A DNA stretch of 64,000 bases, taken from assembly GCF_027579695.1 (NCBI RefSeq), contig NC_083583.1:3434542-3498541 (forward strand). The letters are read 5' to 3'. This DNA comes from Neoarius graeffei (lineage: Eukaryota; Chordata; Actinopteri; Siluriformes; Ariidae). The notes beneath the pieces are model-generated. The model made no database searches and had not been told where the DNA came from. It saw only the letters and a list, made by a program, of their open reading frames with translations. Shown in pieces: positions 1 through 10,892 of this stretch; positions within the stretch are counted from its first letter, which is position 1, and every line of letters begins with the position of its first letter. The translations under genes and the position numbers were made by a program.

Positions 1-68
1 ATACATAAATGTATGAAAATCATTTTGTACAATTAATGATTGATACATAGAAACACTTAACACATGTG

Positions 69-827
69 TGTGGCAGCGGGGGCGTGGTCAAGCGCCGGTC
101 TGTGACAGGAGGGCGGAGCCAGGGAAGGTGAGTGGCAGAATCATTACACCTGATGGTAATTAACCTGTGTTTTCCCAGTAACCGCGCCCTATTTAAGGAG
201 GCAGAGGGAGAGCAGAGAAGAGCTCATCCCGGGACTAGAACACAGTGTGTGTTTCGCTATCAGATTAAAACTGGCGGTTATACTGAAAAGTCTGGCAATA
301 AAAAGCCTATTTGCATCTGAAGCGTTGTCCTGCCGTCCTCTGTGCTCCACCCACACTTCAGAGAGCTCTACAGTGGTGCCAAAACCCGGGACAAGGTGGA
401 GCACCAACCTCGCAGCCCCATGGAATCCTCCCCGTTCGCGGACCTGGTCCACGCCCTCGCCACGGCTCAGCAAAACCAGCACCAGGCGCTCGTCACGCTC
501 CGAAAGGAGCAAGAGCGGCGCTTCGAAGCCCTGGTGCTGGCCCAGCAGGAAGATCGCGAGGCGTTCCGGCATCTCGCGTCGGCGGGGTCCACCAGCGCCC
601 CGGCCTCGGGCCCGTCTCCCCTCACCGTGACCAAGATGGGCCCGAAGGACGACCCCGAGGCGTTTCTCACATTGTTCGAGCAGGTCGCCGAAGCCTCGGG
701 GTGGCCGATGAAGCAGCGCGCGGCGCGCCTCCTCCCCCTCCTGACGGGAGAGGCGCAGCTGGCCGCGCTATAACTCCCCGCCGACCGGCCTACGCGGACC
801 TTCGCCAGGCCGTCCTGATAACTGTTG
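69..827 (+). mobile_element. 5' fragment of Gmr1-like Ty3/Gypsy retrotransposon (LTR plus partial gag)
   Basis: The stretch 69-372 is a 304-bp LTR that matches both LTRs of the complete element at 47271-52205. It starts TGTGGCAGCG and ends CTACA, with an AATAAA-type signal near 297. Directly after it, 374-391 is a primer binding site that differs by one base from the complement of the tRNA-Phe 3' end. A gag reading frame starts at 420 and stops at about 773. It aligns with the first 115 residues of the gag of the complete element, then the match ends near 827. There is no pol and no second LTR, so this is a dead 5' fragment. Confidence 0.85.
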
Positions 828-874
828 TAACTGAAACTTGCCTTTGTAAAATTGTTTTTTATTGGTAAATCTAA

Positions 875-1246
875 GGCAGCATGGTGGTGTAGTGGTTAGC
901 ACTGTCGCCTTATAGCAAGAAGGTTCTGGGTTCAAGCCCAGTGGCCAACAAGGGCCTTTCTGTGTCGAGTTTGCATGTTCTCCCTGTGTCTGCGTGGGTT
1001 TCCTCCGGGTGCTCCGGTTTCCCCCACAGTCCAAAGGCATGCAGGTTAGGTTAACTGGTGGCTCCAAATTGACTGTAGGTGTGAGTGTGAGTGTGAATGG
1101 TTGTCTGTGCCTATGTCAGCCCTGCGATGATCTGGCAACTTGTCCAGGGTGTACCCCACCTCTCACCCATAGTCAGCTGGGATAGGATCCAGCTTGCCGG
1201 CGACCCTGTAGAACAGGATAAGCAGCTACAGATAATGGATGGATGC
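875..1246 (+). mobile_element. tRNA-derived fish SINE, full length
   Basis: The head has a Pol III A box (about 888-905, GTAGTGGTTAGCACTGTC) and a B box (about 926-941, around GGTTCAAGCCC). The body is the conserved fish block with GCATGTTCTCCCTGTG and GGTTTCCTCCGGGTGCTC, and the tail is a short GGAT repeat. Other copies lie near 20982, 45158, 54121 and 57362. The flanks share the heptamer TAAATCT, a possible target duplication. Confidence 0.85.
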
Positions 1247-1568
1247 TAAATCTGAAAAGGTGTTGATAATTATGGACTATCAATAATTGTAGCTGCCACT
1301 CTAGTAGTAAAAGAGCCGTTCAAAAAATTATCAGAGACTGAAAAGGAAAAACAAACAATAACAATGAAGGGGAGCACTATAAAAAGATATGTAAGAAAAT
1401 AAGAGGAGGTAATGAAAGGTAGAAGAGTCAGGAAATACTATTCTTTGGGCAAATTTGATCGGCTATGACGCTTTAACACAAACCATGATGGGTGTGGTAA
1501 TATGGCAGCCAGATGGCTTCACTTGTCTCTCCAGAGCGGATTGGACAATGAGCTCTCCACATATTGCT
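1247..1568. other. No recognisable gene
   Basis: AT-rich sequence between the SINE and the next element. I see no open frame of note and no repeat I can name. Confidence 0.5.
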
Positions 1569-1644
1569 GGGGTTTAGTCACGTGACTCTTTTTTTAGCGG
1601 TTTTACTGGAAGTGAAATAGCTGGTGGTCTAAACAGCTGCCGTA

Positions 1645-1911
1645 GTGCAAACAACTAGCGATAACTTAGAGTATGATAGTAATCTAGAAGCCACTGCTGG
1701 CTTTAGGTATATTCAGAAGATTGCGATGTGCAATGGAATCGACCCCTACAGTCTGGGAAAGAAGGATGTCATACGATCTCGAAAACTACCCTTCAGTCGA
1801 GTTCCCCGACATCTCCAACTATCTGGTGTTGCAGACGTCCTTCTACACGGCAAAACAGATGAAAGCGTGGAAGAGTATGGAGGCTTACAACTTTTTTGTA
1901 TGTGGCTAGGT
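1645..1911 (+). pseudogene. Broken N-terminal exon of a YqaJ/SWIM-type element protein
   Basis: Translation gives a block with GFRYIQKIA, then IDPYSLGKKD and, after a frame change near 1770, FPDISNYLVLQTSFYTAK and MEAYNFFVCG. The same layout (short helix, DPY motif, PDI-NYL motif, then a KAYK-AYN motif) appears in the exons at 8064-8390, 35230-35604 and 58463-58753. The frameshift and the stop at about 1909 make it non-functional. No function is established for this N-terminal region; the link to ISL2EU accessory proteins comes from the SWIM fragment downstream. Confidence 0.55.
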
Positions 1912-2598
1912 ATAACTCCCTCCCAAAGCACGAAAACACAGGGGTTTTCTTTGACGGGTTTAATCTTCAACAATCTTCAAAAACTAAACCGTGAAAACTA
2001 AAAACATACACAATACACAGTATTGAAATAACGTCAGCCAAAAGCTAACACACAACTTAAAATGACAGACAAGAATGAATAAACAAAATGACAAAACATT
2101 ACCTCGTTGGCTGCGTGCACAATGAGAGAAAGTTAGGCTTGATATCTTCAGTTCGTTTACAGTCATAAACTTGTGTAAAACGTCTTAATGTCCAACTTTG
2201 AGGAGAGCATCTCTCCTGCGGCCGAACACTTCGATGCTTGAGTCCATCTAACGCTTGGCTAGCCTACGTTGGTAGCTTACGTCACACGCACACATACAAC
2301 CGAGGTCGCATTTCAAAATAGAAGTTCCCGTTTTCAACTCAGGTAAATACACACATATACCCAAATAAAATAAATATTAATTCTCAAAAATACCCTTTGC
2401 ACACAAAACACTGATGTACATGCTTGCAACCGTTACACTAGGTAAAGGACCTCACTATCAAGTTGCTGCCCAATGAATCCTGTATTGTTTTTGCCCGTGG
2501 AAGTATGGTGTTTTTATTTAAGCTTTTTGTTCACATCTTTACAACGAAGCGCTGCAAGTTGAAGTGTAAACAAACAACGGTTGGCTTGATTCTCACTT

Positions 2599-2770
2599 GT
2601 GTTGGCTCTTATCTCTCAGCTAAATCATTCACAAAGATCATCAGAAACCCCTTTAAAGACCTGGCTCTTAGTTAAACGAGATGGAGAAGAGATCACGGTG
2701 CATTGTAACTGTACGGCTGGGGAAGAATTTTGTCGTGACCTTCATGCATATGGACTTTGTGAGGAGGAAA
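2599..2770 (+). pseudogene. SWIM zinc-finger fragment
   Basis: The frame reads VKRDGEEITVHCNCTAG and then degenerates into EEFCRDLHAYGLC. The CxC half of a SWIM finger (CxCx(n)CxH) is clear, but the second CxH half is disrupted. SWIM fingers of this kind precede the YqaJ exonuclease domain in a family of fish transposon-borne proteins. Here the nuclease domain is absent. The reading frame runs on to 3180 without recognisable homology. Confidence 0.5.
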
Positions 2771-3229
2771 CAAAAACAGCTGGGGACTTTAGTGCTTTGG
2801 GACTAAAAAAAAAGTACCGTAAAATAATGACACGTAGCAAGAAAAGTACTTGGAAAACACTGAGAGGGAAATACAAACCTTTCACAAAGCGATCACTGCA
2901 AACTCGAGCGCGCTTCGACTCGACTCCCTTTGATTTCACTGAGAGGTTCAAAAGCCACCTTTCTCCATGCCTTTTTGTGAAATCCTGTGTTCGTTCACCC
3001 GTTTTTATTAGTTCATGGGGAACCCTGAAGAAACTTATCACTTTCACGGTTCGATCAATTCGAACGACAGAAAACAACGCAAGCGTACGGCATTTTTCAT
3101 GCAAGCAGTGCACCTTCTCCATACAAACGCTTTGTCAGCTGAGCTTTGGTAGACCACCAGCTAAAGCTTTGAATAACTAATGAGGCAGATGTGACGTCAT
3201 GTGAAACCCAGTAATTTTACCTGGAGATC

Positions 3230-3710
3230 AGTGAAACGAACCCACCCAGTTTGTCCCTCGCCGGTGTTGAGTCATGTGACTTTAATGAACACGCTTTCAA
3301 AATGTCTACCTGTTACTGTCTGTAAACACCAGAGCAGCTTTTAAACCAGGTTTATTCACATTTATTTGTTATTTAGTTGTAAAACAGACTGTTTCTCATG
3401 CTGCTGTGATTTGAGTTTAGGTAAATAACCAGATGAATGAAAGCTAATTGTGAGATAATTAATGATTTATATTTAATTTAAATTCTCCGCTATTTTTTTT
3501 CCTGCTTAACCATGACCCAATTCATGATGCTATGTCATGCATCACGTGGTGGGCTTTCCCCGTTCGTGCAAGGCATTGTGGGATACAAAGTGGAAACAGG
3601 AGAGAAAAATGGAGGACGTGAGTGTGCGAATGAAACATGAAAGAGCGACTACAGGAATGGAAAGAAAGCGAGAAGAAAAGACATTGTTATATAGTACGAA
3701 GGAAAGGAAA
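3230..3710 (+). repeat. Inverted segmental copy of the VRK3 upstream flank, part 1
   Basis: Reads as the reverse complement of 42069-42310 plus 43054-43296, with the start of the match running on to 53345-53354. The VRK3 exon 1 block (about 42311-43053 in the other copy) is missing here. At about 3236-3258 this copy carries the undisturbed target of the LINE that interrupts the other copy. It ends at the 8-bp AAAGGAAA duplication of the hAT-like insertion. Confidence 0.8.
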
Positions 3711-3942
3711 CAGGGGCGATTCTAGGATCTGACCTTTAGGGGTGCTCAGCCCCCAGTGCTGTCAGTGGCTCCTGGCTTGAACAACAGGCTTTCCATTTTT
3801 AGTCCAGATTTAAGATCTTTAGAATCGACACATTTTTAAACAAAAGCTCGCCCAACAAGCTACAATATCTACCCATCCACAAGCACTGTCATGCAGATTT
3901 AAATGTTTTCACTAGATAAGACCTAGAGCGTCTGGTAAAACT

Positions 3943-4172
3943 TGTATGATAGTAATGGTTAGGCTAATGGCAATGGGTGTATGATAGTAATGGTTAGGCT
4001 AATGGCAATGGGTGTATGATAGTAATGGTTAGGCTAATGGTAATGGGTGTATGATAGTAATGGTTAGGCTAATGGTAATGGGTGTATGATAGTAATGGTT
4101 AGGCTAATGGTAATGGGTGTATGATGGTAATGGTTAGGCTAATGGTAATGGGTGTATGATGGTAATGGTTAC
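3943..4172 (+). repeat. Minisatellite, 35-bp unit
   Basis: Six full units and one partial begin at 3943, 3978, 4013, 4048, 4083, 4118 and 4153. Each unit starts TGTATGATAGTAATGG and differs from the others by at most two bases. Confidence 0.95.
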
Positions 4173-4332
4173 GAAGGCATCATCATTCTCCAAAAGTGAA
4201 TTAATAGGCTTATTATAAACTGACAAGGCTAGTCATGTCAAAGTAAGTAAGAGTAATAGGCCTACTGCATGAGAAAACATTGTGTCAGTTTCTGGGTGTT
4301 AATGTTCTGGTGAAATGTGGTGGTGGTAAAGT

Positions 4333-5549
4333 CAGGCCTGGCGCCGTGGGGGGGGGGAGAGGTGGCGTCGCCCCCTCGTGGCTACAGCCCCGCCCCCTCA
4401 ACGAAGACTCAGATCACTTAATTGTTTTCTTTCTTTGTAGGCTAAGTTTATCTCCGTTTATGTTGGTGTATGTGTTCATATATGGTCCGCTTTGTGCGCA
4501 AATAGCGTAAGAATATGTGTCGTTGACGTCACCCCCCATGCAGCGGGGGTGAAAATTCATCACTTCAGAGTGTTTTGTCCCCTACACGCCTAAACTGGGA
4601 TCGCAGATTAAGTGGTTAGCGTTGACTCGGTGCGAGTCAGGAAGGCTATTACTGGTGCAGCCGCGGGGTCTGTTGATTTTTTTAAATTATGATTTTGGTC
4701 ACCGAGCCAAGTACCTTAGACTTGCCTTGATGTTTTGTTTTCATGCCGCGGAGCTATTTGTATGCATTTTAAATTTAAAGGACTTGCCTGTAGGTTTGTG
4801 TGTGTTGTTTTATGTTTGGCATCTTTCCGGTTGTAACACGTGTCTGTGAGAAAATCGGAGGGGAGGGGTAACAGGTGGGCACGGGTGTTGATAAAGTGCA
4901 ACTGCCCTGGTAATGTCACATGATTTTCCCGTACTAAAGCAACCTTCGGGGCCGTGGTTTTGTGGTTGGCGCAGTTAATTGTTTGAAACACGTTGTCAGA
5001 CCGCCATCACTACTACACACTATATGAAAAATATTTGCCCCCTTGCGATTTCTAATTGCCCCCATATGGCCCTTTTCCACTACCCTTTCTCAGCTCACTT
5101 CAGCTCGCTTCAGCCCGACACGGCTCGCGTTTCGACTACCTTAGAGCAGCACGACTCAGCTCGCTTCAGCCCTGCTTAGCACCCAAAACTCGCACGGTTT
5201 TGGAGTAGGGCTGAAGCAAGCCAAACCGAGCCGAGTGGGGCTAGGGGCGTGAGCAGACACTCCCCTGTGCACTGATTGGTGAGGAGGAGTGTCCTCACAT
5301 GCCCACACGCTCCGCGAGCACGCTGGGATCTGTAAACACCGTAAACCTGGAAGAAAAAGAATTACGAATTACGAGAATTTCTGAAGCCTTATGCGCCTCG
5401 ACTCACCTATACGCTCTTGCGCGGTTGTAGTCGAAATGCAACTCCAACAGCCCCGCTCAGCTCGACTCAGCACGGCACAGCTCAGCCCAACTCAGCCGCG
5501 TTGGTAGTGGAAAAGCGGCATTAGTAAACTGTTCCTGGCGCCGGGCCTG
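4333..5549. mobile_element. Non-autonomous hAT-type element, copy 1
   Basis: Ends are CAGGCCTGGCGCC on the left and GGCGCCGGGCCTG on the right, flanked by an exact 8-bp duplication GGTAAAGT (4325-4332 and 5550-5557). The inside has no coding domain I recognise. A second copy in the same orientation lies at 54044-55447. This copy is interrupted by a MITE at 5067-5520 that the other copy lacks. Confidence 0.85.
5067..5520. mobile_element. Harbinger-like MITE
   Basis: The inverted ends are TGGCCCTTTTCCACTACC and, read inversely, TGCCGCTTTTCCACTACC. The right flank is TTA and the left ATA, fitting a 3-bp TWA duplication with one change. The empty site is visible in the sister element near 55420, where CCCCC runs straight into TTAGTAAACTG. 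The inside is rich in AGCTCGCTTCAGC-like motifs and has no ORF. Confidence 0.75.
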
Positions 5550-6024
5550 GGTAAAGTGGTAAGGAAAAACTTGACCCAAGGACCACTAGGCTCTTTATCT
5601 TAGTTGCTAGTTGTAGTTGGTTCACTGTAAGTCAGGACTTTGAACCAGAATTTTTTTCCTATTGGTTCGTTCCGAACAGAAACGGAATTTTAACATTTCC
5701 GGTTTTGGGTTCCACCATTAAATAGACGTTCCCGAACCGGTTAGAACAAAAAAATTTCGTTCCCGGAACGGTTAATTACGTTCCCTGTCAGCGGTTTAAC
5801 AAATGGCTATAAAATTATGTCTCTGTCTCATCCAGCTTAAGCCAAATGTAGGCTAATTCTATTACAACCTTCATTAAATAAGACAAGAAATAATTCAAAA
5901 CAATTATTTCAAATGTTGGCAATTTGGATTCTCAGTATGTCTTCCCATCTACACAAACAGAAAAAGTGCCAAAAATGAAAGATAATTCGTTTAGTGTGTT
6001 ACCAAAGGCTAGTCAGGCCCTATA

Positions 6025-6140
6025 GAGGGCTACCGCATGACGTCACCGCGCCGCGAGATTTTGTTAGGCGCCATATTGGAAGACCAAGTACACATCTATA
6101 CAAGTACATACATTCATAAAACAAACTACACCTGAAATGT
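6025..6140 (+). repeat. Terminal fragment of ISL2EU-like element
   Basis: From GAGGGCTACCGCATGACG to about 6085 it matches the left end of the element at 7956-8981, including the GGCGCCATATTGGAAGACC block. It then stops and a sequence starting CAGGGCCGGTTCTGCCC, probably another hAT end, follows. Confidence 0.7.
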
Positions 6141-6190
6141 AGCCAGGGCCGGTTCTGCCCTAATCTGGACCCGGGTGCAACATCGCACAA

Positions 6191-6197
6191 CCCCCCC

Positions 6198-6228
<31 letters not shown>

Positions 6229-6234
6229 AAAAAA
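6191..6234. repeat. C28-A16 homopolymer pair
   Basis: 28 cytosines are followed directly by 16 adenines. Tracts of this kind are unstable and prone to sequencing error. A mirror tract of T and then G lies at about 28914-28957. Confidence 0.9.
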
Positions 6235-7955
6235 CAGTCTAAATCAGGACAACCATCACATAACTATAACTATAAACATTTTATATAAACTATTTTAACT
6301 AAATGGGCTATAATAAATCAGCCTGCAGGCAGCCACGGCGGGCTGCCTCAGAAAAGTAACCATTTGTCCTACCTTAAAACTCGTTTTGCATTTTCTGCCT
6401 CCTTTCTTGTATTTTCAACCCTCCATTTATTTTCTTTCCTTTTCTGAAAACCCGATTTGTGTCCAGACATTTTGTTCTGCTACCAACGAACTAACTCGTC
6501 AGGTCTCGTCTCTCGAGCCCGCGATGATTCCCGTGGGAGGGGCAACAACTGATACATTTTTACAAACAGCCAATAGGGAGGTTGCAACGTTCAGGCTCTT
6601 CTTTGCTCAGACACTCAGTAATGGAGACGTGATAGTAGTCCACCTTCCCGCTCTCTCCATTCAGTCAGCGAACGTCACACAGGAAGTGAACCCCAGCGGG
6701 TCATAGAAACTTGCGCAGGAGAAGAATGGCTTTTTTATTTGTAGGCTACGGAAACTTTGAGGAACGAAATAAAAACCGTTATTAACCGGTTACCATTATT
6801 TTTAATAAGCGTTTCTGTTCTGGAACATAAAAAATAATAAAGTTTCTGGTTTCGTTTCTGTTCCATGTGAAATAGAAAAAGTTCCCGGTTTTCGTTTTCG
6901 TTCCTTGAACCGGTTCAAAGCCCTGCTGTAAGTCAACCTATACTCATACAAAAACTCAAATGCAATAATTCCTCTGAAGCAGCTGGGGGAAATTTACCAT
7001 TGCATGTCCTCATTATTCAATAGGGAGGAAAAGTGAAACACAGCGATCCTAGTGGTAGCGTTCCTAAGCCGAGAGCCATACTATTGAAAATCCCATAGAC
7101 CCGTTTTTTTTAAAAATCCCACGAAGTTATGACGTGGAACTTGTACAACCCCAAAAAATGTTATATATGTTGGGATTATCTACTAACTGTGAAAGTATCA
7201 GGTGAAATTTCGCTGTCTTTTAAAAGATCGAAATTGCGCCTAACCTGTCAGAAACGGACTACAACCAAACTGTCTAGTCAGAGTCGCTCATATTACATCA
7301 GCAGTAGCTTGATAAGTTTTGTTCTTCATACGAGCCCTTACGAGTGCTGACAGCTCTCCCTGTGAATAGCGGCAGCTGACTACATGCCCTGATCTGTAAT
7401 GGTTATCCCCACGAGGGATGCATTTCTTATTGGTACAGAAATACTCCGCCAACCACCAAGGGCGTAACCATGGTATAAATATTGGGGGGGGGGGGGTGTC
7501 CAAATTTGAGCCCTTCCCAAAATATTTTTAAGTGCATTTCACGCAATTTTTATATGGGCCTATAAAGATGTGCTTATCTAGAACATTGTTTTGATGAATA
7601 TAATTACCAATGAACATGTTAACATTTATATCTTGTTTTTTTTTTTTATTGTGTATCAGGCAAAACACAAAACAGAATGTGCAACTGCAAAACATGTAAC
7701 ACAATACAACATACAAAAAAACATGTAAAACATTGCATGAACATCTGTCACACCAGAGCTAGTCTCACACACACAAACGCACACACACATTTCAAACAAA
7801 TGCAGAAATGCCAAATTGCTACAAAAAAATGGCTACCAAAGCAATAGAAAGGGGCATTACCCTGGTTAATAGGTCAAAACAACATAGAACTTTGTAGAAA
7901 ATATATTGACTTTATCTAAATAAATGGCCCAAAAATATGGAGGCGTTCAAGAATA

Positions 7956-8981
7956 GAGGGCTACCGCATGACGTCACCATACCGCGAGATTTTGTTAGGG
8001 CGCCATATTGGAAGACCTCAAGTATATACATACAAAAACTACGAGCGAGAGTGAAGTGACACGATGGCTGATAATTCTGGTTATGTGAGTACATTACCAG
8101 CTGCAGAAAGGGCACGGTATGTGGAGAAACTGGCTGTGATTGATGGGTTTGACCCATATGATAAGACTCGGGGCAAGGGAGAATGGAAACATAAGGAGGA
8201 CCTGACACCAATTCTGCCATCTGTTTGCTACCCAGACATTGTAAACTATTTGTTGTTTACACCCAGTGCCTACACTGCTGATGACTTGAAGGCCTACAAA
8301 GGGCTACAGGCTTACAATTATGTTGTTAGTGGCTTGGTTCGTGATATTACAGCTGTTGTTAAGAATAACCTACATATAGTTATGGCCAAGGTAATCTTGC
8401 TGATATTTATCTTTTAATAATATATCTTTTCAGTTGAAAAATTAATAAATACTTTTTGCTACTATTAAGGTATCCATAATTTAGGTTAATTTATCCAAAT
8501 TATACATATTTATGATATATGCCTACACAACAACTATGCTTTATTTATATAATAGGAGGGAGAGCAAGCCCCAAACCATCCTAAATTATTATTATTATTA
8601 TTATTATTATTAAATTGTAGAAGTCTGGGAGGCTTGCTCCTCATACAGTTATCAACTTGGGGCCAATTTAGCATGTTTTAAATCTGAATTTCTTGCGTTT
8701 GCTTACCTCAAAGTGTCTGCAGATCATGCACAGACTTATCCATTATATCCACAGTTTTTTGCCAAGTCTCACACAGGTTTCTTTCAAGTCTACTGTTGGG
8801 CCAATAAATCATAAATAAAACAGCTCAGATTTGTTTGTTTAAGTCGTTTGCCACTCCACTGTATTCTCGTGGGTTCACATACCGCTGCCGTTATTATCCC
8901 CTTATCACGAGTTTGTTGGTCTTCCAAAATGGCGCAGGGTCTATTTACTTCCGGTTTCGAGTGACGTCAGTGAAATCCCTC
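7956..8981 (+). mobile_element. ISL2EU-like DNA transposon derivative, copy 2
   Basis: The element runs from GAGGGCTACCGCATGACG to GACGTCAGTGAAATCCCTC with TA on both sides (7954-7955 and 8982-8983). Both subterminal regions carry a CCAAAATGGCGC or GGCGCCATATTGG block beside TGGAAGACC. One coding exon is kept at 8064-8390. An (ATT)n microsatellite lies at about 8586-8612. A sister copy in the opposite orientation lies at 34685-35719. The superfamily assignment is inferred from the encoded exon and the TA duplication. Confidence 0.6.
8064..8390 (+). CDS. N-terminal exon of YqaJ/SWIM-type transposon protein (partial)
   Basis: A clean 109-residue exon opens with ATG at 8064 and runs to the splice-donor-like AAG|GTAATC at 8390/8391. 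Visible motifs are MADNSGYVSTLP, ARYVEKLAVIDGFDPYDK, a YPDIVNYLLF block and LKAYKGLQAYNYVVSGLV. It has no stop or frameshift and reads as an intact first exon, but no later exon (SWIM finger or nuclease) remains in the 1-kb element. Fish proteins with this start usually continue into a SWIM finger and a YqaJ-like exonuclease; that is family knowledge and is not shown by this sequence. Confidence 0.6.
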
Positions 8982-9177
8982 TATAATGACTGACCAAAAT
9001 GATAAATTTATTTAATTGATTTACATTTAATTAAAGGACAGTATGCTCTTATTACTAGCCTACTGATGACATGCAGCCTATGATGAGGTTAAAAATAAAG
9101 TTGTTTTAAGGACTCGTAATACAATGCTCTTTACCAGTTCATCTTCAGAGCAGATCTCTGTCTGTTCCCTTCCTCCA

Positions 9178-9500
9178 TCATGTCTGTGACTCTCTGTGAC
9201 AGACTCATCATGCCTGTGACTCTCTGTGACAGACTCATCATGTCTGTGACTCTCTGTGACAGACTCATCATGTCTGTGACTCTCTGTGAGACTCATCATG
9301 CCTGTGACTCTCTATGACAGACTCATCATGCCTGTGACTCTCTGTGACAGACTCATCATGTCTGTGACTCTCTGTGACTCTCTGTGACAGACTCATCATG
9401 TCTGTGACTCTCTGTGACAGACTCATCATGTCTGTGACTCTCTGTGACAGACTCATCATGCCTGTGACTCTCTGTGACAGACTCATCATGTCTGTGACTC
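9178..9500. repeat. Minisatellite, 30-bp unit
   Basis: About ten units of TCATGTCTGTGACTCTCTGT followed by GACAGACTCA. One unit is short and one carries an extra 10-bp GACTCTCTGT step. The unit length is a multiple of three, so both strands give long repetitive open frames that I do not take as genes. Confidence 0.95.
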
Positions 9501-10892
9501 GTCTGGAAAAAAAGGCGAATGTCAGCCCGCTGGTCCTTCCTTTTCTTTGCGGCTACCGCCATTTGAATGTGTCCCCCAGCAGCCTACCTGACAGTCCGAC
9601 TGAGGGGATTTTCAAACCAACGAACCACATGGGCTGACCCAAGTGCACAATCATAGGGGGTGGTCGCAAAGTTTTTTTTGTTTGTTTGTTTCTCTGTGCT
9701 TCCTAAATTGAAAGTAAATCGGACATAAGTGAAGGATTCATTATATAGCCATGGTTCAGGATGGCATATTATTTGTCTCATATTGATTTAATACGCCAAA
9801 TATTGGGGGGGGACAGATTGGTACTTTCCCAATATTGGGGGGACATGTCCCCCCCAGTGCCTATGGTGGTTACGCCCATACAAATCGGCATGTTGATGTA
9901 GACTACTCACCGCCGCTACCTGCTACACATTTGGAAAGGCAAAAAAAAAAAAAACATTTGGAAAGGCGCTAGACTTGCGGTGACGTCACATACGCGACGT
10001 CGGGTCCATGTAGTCTTTGATCAGCTTACTAAAAAACATTCAAAACAATTCAAATCGGTGGAAAAAATAAAGTGTGATTACCAGGATCGATAGAGCTGCC
10101 CGACATGCACAACATATGGAAGCCATTGTCTTAACTTTGAAGTGTAACCCGAAATGTAATTTTTTGAATTGATATTCCCATTCATTTTGCCATAGCGGTT
10201 GGAACGCATCCAGTAGGGGGCGATGAGATTACTTTCCCTCCCTATTATATGACCAAAACACCTTTCGTCTAAGAGAACTACCTTTAATCATTAAAACACC
10301 CCTAAAAAAATAGCCTAAAATCGCCACTGCTTTAATGGTAAGCCGAAATCACATAGCTTATACAATCACTTATATTTTTACAGTCATCTTATATTTTGCA
10401 AAACATGTAATAAAGCCAGACAGGTCAATGAATATATGCCTAATAAATGACAAAGAAAGTCAAAAATACTGGTCCATCTCAAACCAAAATCTCCCCTATT
10501 CTTTTTGCATACAACTTACAACATCTTTAACTTTGGGAGAAAAAAAAGTGAATTGTGTTGCCTCACCTTAAGGGTGGCATATCTATTAACCACTTATTCT
10601 TCACACTCTAAAACAGACACTGAATCATGATGTCAAAAATAATAATAATAATAATAATAATACAATATCTGTTTTTAACCTTGATTCATACCACACCAAA
10701 ACCTAACCTCTCTTCTGGCTTACTAAGCAGATCATCCCCTCTACTTTGGGTGAACTAAGCTGTGTCGTCTCACTTTAAAGCTGGCAAATCTATCAATCAC
10801 ATTTTATAACTGATGCTGTCAAGTAGCTCCTTCTCAACTGACATCACAGCCACAGCTTGAGCACCCCTAAAAATAGCCTAAAATCGCCACTG

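Larger units (their letters stand above)
1569..3209 (+). mobile_element. ISL2EU-like DNA transposon remnant, copy 1
   Basis: The ends are imperfect inverted repeats: GGGTTTAGTCACGTGAC on the left and, read inversely, GGGTTTCACATGACGTCAC on the right. Inside are an N-terminal exon at 1645-1911 and a SWIM-type zinc-finger fragment near 2650-2750, which together resemble the YqaJ-nuclease accessory proteins that accompany ISL2EU transposases. I see no transposase and no YqaJ core, so this is a deletion derivative. The superfamily name rests on those domains and the end structure and is an inference. I could not fix the target duplication. Confidence 0.5.
5633..6925. mobile_element. Non-autonomous hAT-type element
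   Basis: Ends are CAGGACTTTGAACC and GGTTCAAAGCCCTG, with an exact 8-bp duplication CTGTAAGT at 5625-5632 and 6926-6933. The subterminal parts are rich in GTTCCCGGAACGG-like motifs. The ORF at 6386-6706 has no homology I recognise. Fragments of other elements (6025-6140 and the tract at 6191-6234) lie inside. Confidence 0.85.
7459..9878. mobile_element. Possible nested DNA element
   Basis: The left end reads AGGGCGTAACCATGG and the right end TGGTTACGCCC, with ATATTGGGGGG motifs inward on both sides. The inside contains the ISL2EU-like element and a 30-bp minisatellite. No transposase and no clear duplication are seen. Confidence 0.4.
7019..10246. mobile_element. Possible DNA element with imperfect inverted ends
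   Basis: The left end AATAGGGAGGAAAAGT and the inverse of the right end AATAGGGAGGGAAAGT match for about 60 bp with gaps, including a shared GCGTTCC block. No target duplication is clear. Another element (about 7459-9878) and the ISL2EU-like element at 7956-8981 are nested inside. Confidence 0.45.
3711..10892. mobile_element. Large hAT-like insertion (composite nest)
   Basis: The ends are inverted: CAGGGGCGATTCTAGG on the left and, read inversely, CAGTGGCGATTTTAGG on the right, both followed by a TTTAGGGGTGCT or TTTTTAGGGGTGCT block. The flanks are an exact 8-bp duplication, AAAGGAAA at 3703-3710 and 10893-10900. The VRK3-side paralogue near 42090 has one AAAGGAAA and no insertion. These are hAT features. 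No hAT transposase frame is visible. A second right-end copy lies at about 10296-10329, so the right part seems internally duplicated. Several younger elements are nested inside. Confidence 0.75.

Noticed and set aside
885-945. tRNA gene signal (A and B boxes), also near 20995-21040, 45470-45533, 54430-54493 and 57640-57694
   Set aside because: These are the heads of SINE copies, followed by the constant SINE body; the cloverleaf is not complete.
8064-8390. A CRISPR-like or phage-type nuclease system suggested by the YqaJ link
   Set aside because: No nuclease domain is present in the window; the exon is part of a eukaryotic DNA transposon.
9078-9562. Long overlapping frames on both strands with repeated SHRHDESVTE-like peptide
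   Set aside because: Product of a 30-bp minisatellite whose unit is a multiple of three; no start context, no homology and equal openness on both strands.
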